Source: Hyperoplus lanceolatus (Eukaryota > Chordata > Actinopteri > Uranoscopiformes > Ammodytidae). From it: a DNA stretch of 64,000 nucleotides. Shown here piece by piece: positions 25,639-64,000 of the stretch. How positions within the stretch are numbered: the first letter of the stretch is position 1; each line of letters opens with the position of its first letter. The notes beneath the pieces were generated by a model, which saw nothing but the letters and a program-made list of their open reading frames with translations, made no database searches and was not told where the DNA came from. The position numbers were made by a program, and so were the translations under genes. Location: contig CM049403.1 of assembly GCA_026929865.2 (NCBI GenBank), positions 9,834,001-9,898,000 on the forward strand. Reading direction: 5' to 3'.

Positions 25639-26537
25639 AGCAGCTCCGAGTAACATTTAAATATCTTTTAAACAGCCTCATGTTTCCTCTGATAATCATA
25701 AATTACCTTTAACAGCAAACGAGACCATCAGTGCAAAGAAAGACGTTTTTATATAGTTTTATTACTGGTCGCACACCCAGTCCGATTTTCGGTTCGCGCG
25801 TGCAGGCTCTTTGGTCACATATCATTTCAGTGTGGCGCAATAACGCGATTTGAGAAGCCTATCCCTCGAGGTGAGGGAAGGGGAGCGGGAGGTTTGTTTG
25901 AGACAGTTATTTTGTCGTCATAATGACTGATAACGGGGCTGAACCATCAAAGAAAAAAAAGAAAATGCAATGAAAAGCTAAAAGGGAGAGTGGTAGACGA
26001 GCGGGAGGGCATTGCCAAGCAACATATACACAATTTCACGGGAGCAAACTGCAGTGTTTACTCCTAAATGAATGAGCGATAGCCTACTAAAACAAAGTTT
26101 ACTTTGCCTCACCATCATCAGATGAGTCGACCATTATTAACCTGAAATAGTCATTATTTACAACAACATGAACACATTACCTCATTGTGATCCATACTAA
26201 CTGCCGTCTCTCGTTCATTCGCTTTCTGTGAGGACACGGAGTCTTTCAGCTCCGTGAGAGTAGGCCTACTTCAGTGACACTGCATCAACTCATTGCAATC
26301 AGGTGTGTGTAGCACTTACTGGCATTAGTTGATGCTGTGTCACTAACCACTCTCACGGAGCCGAAAAGAGTCTGGTGCCCTCACACTTTCAGCACATGCA
26401 CTATATTGCTTCCTGATTATTTGAATCTCGCACGCCCGGCACGAGCTAGAAAACAGCTTCACGACAGCTGGCGTCATAAAAATACTACCGCTTTTGTCCA
26501 AAGGGGCCGCCAAGGGACCATGTTACTCGTAGTGGCT
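25639..26537. mobile_element. TTAA-flanked MITE, copy 1
   Basis: The element begins AGCAGCTCCGAGTAAC and ends with a near-inverse GTTACTCGTAGTGGCT; TTAA lies outside both ends. A second copy with the same ends and much of the same interior sits in kit intron 8. At 899 bp it is longer than copy 2 because it keeps extra internal sequence. The TTAA duplication fits piggyBac- or Kolobok-type transposons. Confidence 0.82.
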
Positions 26538-27653
26538 TTAAGTCAGACCAACCATATATAATGTATCTCTTTAATGTCCTTTAGAAGAGGCACTCCACCA
26601 AGTTTACTCATTATGATCTGTTTACTCATCATGCGGACTGCTACTAATATCTTACCGGACTCTGCTGGGAGCTCCCTAATGTCTGAGAATATAGTTGTAT
26701 TATTACTAATATAGTTGACAGAACAACTGTGTTATAAACTGGAAATGAACATGGAGTGTTGAGTTTAAACGATATGGGAATTAAACAAGGCAAAATGCAC
26801 TTGAGTTGCATTGTGGGAAATGTAGGATCCAGTGTTTTTGTTTTCCTCAGCCTCTACAGCTTCAATTTTGTTCATCTGTTTAAACCGCTACCAACACACT
26901 CATGCGTACACACACACTTTTATATGGTGCTCAACCAAATCACTGAGGTGGCTTATAAATATAAAGGTGTTTATTGCATTTAATTTTAAAACTCCAACTG
27001 GCGGAATACTCTTATTTTTTATCAGTTATACAGATGCTGAAAATTTCCTAGAAGTGTGAAACTAGTCAAACCACAACAATGAAGAAGTGAAATTGCTGTT
27101 GGATAGCTCTTACAGCATGTGCACGAATCATTGGGAGAGATTACAGGAAAAGCAAAGCAGACTTGCATCATATTCCAGGATAAATAAAAGCACATCATCA
27201 CAAATTTCTCCAATGGTTCCCCCTACATCTATTTCAGTGTGTGATGGGATCACAACAAGGGTGAGAAACCTTTTTTAAAGGAAATACTTGGAGGGCAAAG
27301 CTATTATACATATAAAGACAGCTTTTTGTATTATGACCTGGAATTGTTAATTGCTGTGAGCATTTTGCATCATCACTAATATACTATATTCTGCATAACA
27401 GCCAGTGGAAACTAGGCCAACTCTATAGCCTGTGTGAGTGTGCCCCACTGTTTCCAAAGTGTCATGTGTGACATCAGGAGGGGGCAATAGACAAAGGGTT
27501 GTTATGTGGTCTTGTCTCAATTTAGGATTTTACTTATCAGCTAGAATCACTGTGTGTTAAAGGGGAAAAAAGGAAGAAAGAAATACACATGAGCGAAAAG
27601 GCCTATACAATTTAATAAAAATGTACTGGACAAACTTTATAGTAATGGTAATT
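26538..27653. other. No gene recognised
   Basis: Short open frames only; none is supported as a gene. Confidence 0.3.
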
Positions 27654-29716
27654 GGTAACACTTTACAATAAGGTACACAAAATTGTAGTAGCTACTACAT
27701 ACCTACTACATAGGGGTTTTTTTTTTGCGCTACCTATGTGTTAGGTAGCACAACAAAAAAAAACCCTATGTAGTAGGTAGCACATAGGGGTTTTTTTTGT
27801 GCTACCTATGTGTTAGGTAGCACAAAAAAAAACCCTATGTGTTACCTACTACATAGTTTTTTTTTTTTTTTGCGCTACCTATGTGTTAGGTAGCACAAAA
27901 AAAAACCCTATGTAGTAGGTAGCACATAGGGTTTTTTTTTTTGTGCTACCTATGTGTTAGGTAGCACAAAAAAACCCTATGTGTTACCTACTACATAGTT
28001 TTTTTTTGCGCTACCTATGTGTTAGGTAGCACAAAAAAAAACCCCTATGTAGTAGGTAGCACATAGGGTTTTTTTTTTGTGCTACCTATGTGTTAGGTAG
28101 CACAAAAAAAAACCTATGTGTTACCTACTACATAGTTTTTTTTTTTTTGCGCTACCTATGTGTTAGGTAGCACAAAAAAAAACCCTATGTGTTAGGTAGC
28201 ACATAGGGTTTTTTTTTTGTGCTACCTATGTGTTAGGTAGCACAAAAAAAAAACCCTATGTGTTACCTACTACATAGTTTTTTTTTTTTGCGCTACCTAT
28301 GTGTTAGGTAGCACAAAAAAAAACCCTATGTAGTAGGTAGCACATAGGGTTTTTTTTTTTGTGCTACCTATGTGTTAGGTAGCACAAAAAAAAAACCTAT
28401 GTGTTAGGTAGCACATAGGGGTTTTTTTGTGCTACCTATGTGTTAGGTAGCACAAAAAAAACCCCTATGTGTTACCTACTACATAGTTTTTTTTTGTTGT
28501 GCTACCTAACACATAGGTAACGCAAAAAAAAAAACTATGTAGTAGGTAACACATAGGGGTTTTTTTTTGTGCTACCTAACACATAGGTAGCGCAAAAAAA
28601 AAAAAAATATGTAGTAGGTAACACATAGGGGTTTTTTTTTTTGTGCTACCTAACACATAGGTAGCACAAAAAAAAAAACCCTATGTGCTACCTCAGGGGT
28701 GGCCAACCAGTCAGAGACAAAGAGCCACATTTTTTACTGTGTTACTGCAAAGAGCCACATCGTACACACGGGTACACACGGGTACACACAGTGGCGATTC
28801 CAGGAAATTTTGACTGGGGGTGGCCAAGGTGGGCCACAGAGTTAGAGTAGGGTGGCCATCGCACCTCTGAATGAATAGCATGTGAAATGCTGTACAACCA
28901 ATTCAAAGATGATTTATAATCCCAAATGCCCAAATCATGTTAGTATCCATTGTAATGTTTGTCAGAAAACTAAACCCCTGAAGGGGGATCTGGGGGCATC
29001 CCCCCCCCCCCCAGAAGATTTTTTTGTGTTTTTAACATGTAATCTAAGCATTCTGGTGCATTCTCGCAAAGATAATAAAGGAAAAAGTCAATATTTATTT
29101 CAGCTCAGATGAATAGTAAAATTAGCAAGACAACATAACTTGCTAGCAGCCAGATGCCTAACAACTGGACAGAGGGACGGATGACCACTAGCTTTTGACC
29201 AAATATCTTGCTAAAAAATTAACCTTTATTTATGAAAGTCTGCCCTTGCTAAGAACATGTTACACTCGCTAACTACAAACTTTAATTTTTTTATTCAGAT
29301 TTAAAAAATCTGCTGGGACACGTGCCTATACACATGCATGGGTGGCACGCATGTCACAAGCACACTTATGCTGTTTTCAAGACCTTTGCTGACCAGAGAC
29401 CAGTTCTAGTGGCCACAGTCCTACCATTAATTTAGTAATAGAAAATTGCAAACTGATCTCATATCAGTGGATTGGAGTGTTTGTGTGATGAACTTGGCAA
29501 CTACCTATCAAAAAAAGTTAAGAAAGAAAAAAAAATACATATCATCTCTGAACTAGGATACATATCAGGAAAAAAATGTAATTAAAAAAATAAAATGAAA
29601 ATAAAAAATAACATTTGAACTGGGGGGGGGGGGCCACTGGGGTGGCCAGTAAGATTTCAGGGGGGGGGTGTTTTTATTTTCGCGGGGAGCTTGCACATGC
29701 ATGCACAAGCATTATT

Positions 29717-29753
<37 letters not shown>

Positions 29754-30365
29754 GGCCCCACACTAGGACTTGAAACGGGCCCCCAGATCGTTAAGGCCGC
29801 CCCTGTAATAATGACAGGACTGGACTAAAGACGACAGGGCAGTCATTTTCAACAATGAACATTGTGTGCACTGCCTCACACACAAACTCTCAGTTCAACC
29901 AAGTCCACAAACAAAAATATAACAATTTAAAATAGCGTTTTTCTCTTACTATGCATGTTGCTTTGTGGGACTTACTTGTAGCATGGAGAGAGCTGAAGTG
30001 GCGCTGCAGATTTGAAGCCTTGAAATGCGCAAATGACACCTGGCAATAAGGCAGAATGGCTTGGCATAACGTTCAACAAAAAATATGAACTCTCCCACTC
30101 TGTTTCGGAGCGAACTTGACACAAATAGTTTACTCACGGAAAACCTCCCTCCAAGCTGAGCGGGCAGTTTTATGTTGCGTCCGCACCAAACTTTTGCGAA
30201 CGTTATGTTGCGTCCTCAATTAAACATTTGCGAACAGGCATACACATAGGGCCTGCACATTAATAAAATAAAAAATGAAATAATAGACAACATGTAAAAC
30301 GAACCTAAGAGCCGCATGAAACGTTTGCGAACATGCACACACATAGGCCCACACAAAAAAAAAGT

Positions 30366-30396
<31 letters not shown>

Positions 30397-30613
30397 AATC
30401 ACATAATTTGATATGAACTGAGGGGCCGCACGAAGCTGGGCAGAGAGCCGCATGCGGCTCGCGAGCCGCGGGTTGGCCACCCCTGTGCTACCTACTGCAT
30501 AGGGTTTTTTTTTTTGTGCTACCTAACACATAGGTAGCGCAAAAAAAAAAAAACTATGTAGTAGGTATGTAGTAGCTACTACAATTTTGTGTACCTTATT
30601 GTAAAGTGTTACC
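27654..30613. mobile_element. Foldback element made of nested palindromes
   Basis: The ends are inverted repeats of about 60 bp; the left begins GGTAACACTTTACAATAAGG and the right ends with its inverse. Inside, 27715-28690 is an array of GTGCTACCTATGTGTTAGG and its inverse, separated by A8-12 and T8-15 runs and CCCTATGTAGTAGG blocks. Each monomer is itself a palindrome, and there are about ten repeats. A hAT element has inserted near the right end. No target duplication is evident and no protein is encoded. Confidence 0.85.
28694..30485. mobile_element. hAT-type element nested in the foldback array
   Basis: The ends are CAGGGGTGGCCAAC and its inverse at 30472-30485, with an exact 8-bp duplication TGCTACCT on both sides (28686-28693 and 30486-30493). 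The duplicated bases are part of the host palindrome, so the insertion is younger than the array. The interior contains G/C homopolymers, a poly(A) run near 29720-29750 and a possible second nested hAT-like end near 28790-29810. No intact transposase was found. Confidence 0.9.
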
Positions 30614-31029
30614 TGTACAGTTGTTGGTGAAAGTCATCACTAACGTTTTAAACCCTGCTATACTCGGTGTTGTTGTCACAGACAGACATTAGGTCCCAGA
30701 CGCCTCCTCCTCCCTCATGCATCGTGTCAGTAATAGGCTCCACCACTGGCTCTTATAAACATGTTGTTGAAGCCACATCAGTGAGAGATAACCGATCGTC
30801 CGGCACCTTCCCCTCTGGCGTGCTCCGAGAGAACAGCATGTTTGCAGATAGGCGACGACTGCTGCTGCTGCGAGTCGTACTGTGCATCTGTGCCTTTAAA
30901 GACTTGTGAGTGCGCCTCGGTCAGAGTCAACTTCCCACAACTCAGACGCGCTCGGGCGAGTAGAGAAGAGCAACCTTAACCATAGAGGTACTGGCTCACC
31001 TTCACGGCAAGACTCATGGAATAATAACT
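30614..31029 (+). promoter_or_regulatory. kit 5' region (promoter / 5' UTR)
   Basis: This is the only unique sequence between the foldback element and the kit start codon. A TTATAAA-like stretch lies near 30750, and two GATA-type sites are seen: AGATAA at 30786 and AGATAG at 30846. GATA control of KIT is known in mammals; use here is inference. A 23-codon upstream frame (30838-30909) and a Met-Glu-stop frame (31016-31024) precede the main ATG. The transcription start is not visible. Confidence 0.5.
31016..31024 (+). promoter_or_regulatory. Minimal upstream open frame (ATG GAA TAA)
   Basis: A Met-Glu-stop frame ends five bases before the kit ATG. The kit ATG has A at -3 and G at +4, a strong context; the upstream ATG has C at -3 and G at +4, a weaker one. 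Confidence 0.5.
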
Positions 31030-60865
<29,836 letters not shown>

Positions 60866-61572
60866 GGACCCCACCAAACCTGTCTGGCTGCCTCATAAAG
60901 TGCCTGTAATGTTATCGCTTCAAACCACCCAACCGTTACACTCCTGCACACTGGCCCCCCGCCACCGGCTGCATTTGTTCCTACTTGTCCTACTATCTAT
61001 TTCCTGAAGGAACTACAAAGGACCAAATGGGCTTTAACGTTGTTATCACTTACATTACCTAAACTGATTGCAGGGAGCAGAGTCGGACTAATGCTCCCCC
61101 TGCTCAGGGCAATGTACTGTTCAGGCACTGGGGTGGTGGTAGGGAGGAGATCATTTTATTATTGTTTCAGTTTTTTTAAAGGTTGTTTGGTTTTTGTATC
61201 ACTCCATATATCAACTGTTCCATGTCTTTATTTGTTTTTTTTTCTTTTTGCATTTTGTGTTCTGATTTTCATTTTCTTATGTAGCGCTTTGTAATTTTTT
61301 TCGTTGGCTGTTGCAATTGTTGGCGGGGAAGAAAAAGCATTTCAAGGCACTTGAACTTCATGTTATTCCACACACCACAAAATTCAGTTTTCGGTCCTAT
61401 TTTTTATTTTTGTTTACTTTGTTGTTGTCAGTATTAATTCCAATTGTTCAGATCGATATTTGTGTAAAGGAGATACTTTTCGGGGGCCAATTTAAATATA
61501 GATATCGAGACACTGGTATATAAGCTATTAGACAGCGTGGTCGGCCATGCTAAGAGTCCATAAGTGTTTCAA

Positions 61573-61680
61573 GTTGATCAGGATATACGATTCTGTTCTT
61601 TTTTATGTTGGATTTCACTACCTAGAGAGTCTTAAGTTGTTCTGTTATTGTAAGACATAACACGCATCAGCCCATACAGT
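61573..61680 (+). repeat. Direct repeat, copy 2 (in kit 3' UTR)
   Basis: Partner of the stretch at 59543-59650, in the same orientation with moderate divergence. Confidence 0.65.
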
Positions 61681-61750
61681 TTTCCTCAAAGACATGGTGT
61701 AGAAGTGGTACGCTATGCTTTTCAAGTATGGGCATATTGAATGTCTAGAC

Positions 61751-62295
61751 CAGTGGTTCTCAATTATTTTCTGTCAAGCCCCCCCTAGGGAACAGAATTT
61801 TTTTCGCACCCCCCCTAAATTTAGAGATAACTTCTGCAGCAAAAAATAAATAAAAGTTCAGTTTATTAGCTCAATTTGTAACATTTAAACAAGACTGCTC
61901 AGTCTGTGTGAATCTCAGGATAGAGAAACAAGAGCAAATGATTCACTGAGGTTTGCATTTCATTAAAAAAAAATGTAAACTGTAAACATAGTTAAGGTGG
62001 TGTTTTTTATTATTATAGGCTAATATGCCTTCTGTGATGCGATAACCAATAATTCATTAATGTTGTTATTAGTCTACTTGCTTGATTTCCTTTTAAATAG
62101 CCTACAGAGACACATGTGGACATTTATTTACTGCAAATCGCGGCCTTTTGCGCGGATATGGCCTTACACAAGCACACATCGTGCTTGCTAGCACTTAAAA
62201 AAAAATAAAAGTTGGAAATCAAGGCAGCCCGCGCCCCCCTGACAACTCACGGCGCCCCCCCCAGGGGGGCGCGCCCCACCATTTGAGAAGCACTG
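61751..62295. mobile_element. hAT-type element in the kit 3' UTR
   Basis: The ends CAGTGGTTCTCAA and inverse TTGAGAAGCACTG are flanked by an exact 8-bp duplication GTCTAGAC (61743-61750 and 62296-62303). The 545-bp interior has C-rich runs and no transposase. Confidence 0.92.
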
Positions 62296-63006
62296 GTCTA
62301 GACATTTCTGTGGTGTAATTTGATGCTTGAAGACGAGACAAAAGGCATCAGAGTTTGTCAAAGAAGACATTCCTAGAAGCCTGGGATTATAATCTTAGTT
62401 TTGTCACACAAACATGTAACGCAAATGTGTTACCCCCCCCCCCACCCACCCACCCCCCACCCCCCTTGTATTATTAGCTGTTCTGGTTTATTTCTCCCGC
62501 CACATCCAGTGTATGACCTTTGTTTACAAGCATGATACAGGTACTGCCATTTCTGCTTTTTCACCTTCTTCCCCTCTCGTGAAGGAATCGGGGGAAACGG
62601 GAACCTTTCTGTTTTGGCTGACGGAAGTTAGAGTGTATTTTCTCGGATGCTGAAACTGTAATGTCTTTATTGTACAGTATATATCATGGAAAGAGTCACA
62701 ACTATGCTGGACTGCAATGCCCTGTGAGGTTGTCTAAGCCAGAGGAACCAGAGGCTGTTCACATGGGACACTGGGTTACAGCGCTCCAACACTCTGTTGG
62801 TCATCCCATTGTTCTCCTATTGAAGCTTGTGGCTTACGAGCAGGCCTTCTCTACTATTGTATCCAGCAGCTTCCTCCGTCAGAAGTGGGACTTTCAGCAC
62901 CTCTCCAGCCAGTAGCCTGTTGTCCAGAGCATTATGGTACCCCTGTCACAACTGGTGAATGGTGTCATGAAAAGCACCAGAAAAGCGTCCTGTTTTTGTG
63001 CGTCTG

Positions 63007-63164
<158 letters not shown>

Positions 63165-63705
63165 AGCATGCACGTCTAGTCGTCGTTGTGTGCATGTCAA
63201 AGAATTACTATCAATAGGTGCCACTAGTCTTTAGTCTTACCGCTCCGTCTCTTTGTAAATATAAATGTGCGTTCATTGTAAAGTAATGTTGAGGCTTTCA
63301 AAGGTACATCGATGCAAAATTGTATTATGCTCTATTTTCTTACGTGTGCATAGGTTTTAAACTGTAAATTCTACTGGAGGAGTTGCTTGTGTCTTATGTC
63401 ACCACCACTGTAACTTAAACGAATCATGAATCATTTTAACCAGTTAAGCCAGTTCCTTGGAAACTGCCGCAGCAAAACAGGCTAAACTGCTCTTTATGTA
63501 CATAAGTGATTCCTCAAAAATCTTGGAAATATCAATATTAAATGATACTGAACAGGACGAGGTCGTCTAAGAATATAGAGATTATTTTTCATGTCATCGC
63601 TGCCCGTACAAGAGTTTTTCCTGCATTTTGCTAAATATTTATTAAACCTGTGGCTTTAGTGTTATTGTGTACATTTGATGTGTTGCTCATATATGTGTCA
63701 ATGTA

Positions 63706-63711
63706 AATAAA
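63706..63711 (+). terminator. kit: Poly(A) signal for kit
   Basis: AATAAA in GTAAATAAATAG, followed by T-rich sequence near 63738. It is the best-placed signal after the last exon; earlier sites such as ATTAAA at 63642 are possible alternatives. Confidence 0.6.
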
Positions 63712-63836
63712 TAGTGTATATTGAATTATCAATGAAACTTTTTTGGTCCCTTTGCTCATGGAAACATACCATGTTCATCATCCCGCCATCCTGTGCGGCC
63801 ATGGTCCTTGCAATTATCTTAAATCAATTTTAATAG

Positions 63837-63955
<119 letters not shown>

Positions 63956-64000
63956 TGATCAAAGCGGTTGTCCAAGTCTCATTTTTGCCAAATGCTAATG

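Noticed and set aside
27715-28690. Regularly spaced repeats resembling a CRISPR array
   Set aside because: The units are themselves palindromes with A/T runs and no unique spacers, framed by inverted ends in fish DNA; this is a foldback element.
28790-29810. A further hAT element nested inside the 28694 element
   Set aside because: CAGTGGCG-like and CGCCCCTG-like ends are present, but no matching 8-bp duplication was found, so it is mentioned only in passing.
30667-30909. 80-residue frame upstream of kit as a separate gene
   Set aside because: No conserved sequence; only the last 23 codons are kept as a possible upstream frame.

Overview
The window is ordinary teleost-type nuclear DNA. Introns have canonical splice sites, long (TG)n microsatellites are frequent, and hAT, Harbinger-like, TTAA-specific, LINE and DIRS-type repeats are dense. 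All calls come from reading the sequence; no database search was run. The species is not identified.

The one clear conserved host gene is a kit receptor tyrosine kinase (kita or kitb) on the + strand. Its 21 coding exons run from the ATG at 31030 to the TAA at 60863-60865. Every exon joins in phase to give 980 residues: signal peptide, five Ig-like domains, one transmembrane helix, a juxtamembrane segment with the paired tyrosines, and a split kinase with a kinase insert. Exon sizes from the transmembrane exon onward largely equal those of human KIT. The 5' region is at 30614-31029. The 3' UTR runs to a poly(A) signal at 63706.

The left half (1-30.6 kb) is mostly repeats plus one unusual gene-like region. 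At 7.78-9.15 kb there is a transposase-like reading frame with a single in-frame TAG. At 9.57-12.34 kb follow ten exons with fully compatible phases, encoding about 452 residues of a SAM-domain (SAMD3-like) protein. Whether these are one fused gene or two is the most interesting open question here. Other left-half items are Harbinger-like elements with CAG/CTG target duplications (6.84-7.69, 18.5-19.8 kb), a hAT element (13.4-13.9 kb), a tandemly duplicated piggyBac-like/LINE composite interrupted by a solo LTR (19.9-23.4 kb), and a 3-kb foldback element made of nested palindromes (27.65-30.61 kb) that ends only 416 bp before the kit start codon.

The kit introns carry the rest: a TTAA element with a nested LINE in intron 1, a second LINE in intron 2, a TGA-flanked element in intron 6, and a MITE in intron 8 that matches one upstream of the gene. 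Intron 20 (9.46 kb) is almost entirely mobile DNA: a 2.5-kb TTAA element, a decayed antisense DIRS-like element with an internal tandem array, and a hAT element. The 3' UTR holds another hAT element and about 75 TG repeats. No tRNA, rRNA or CRISPR locus was recognised.
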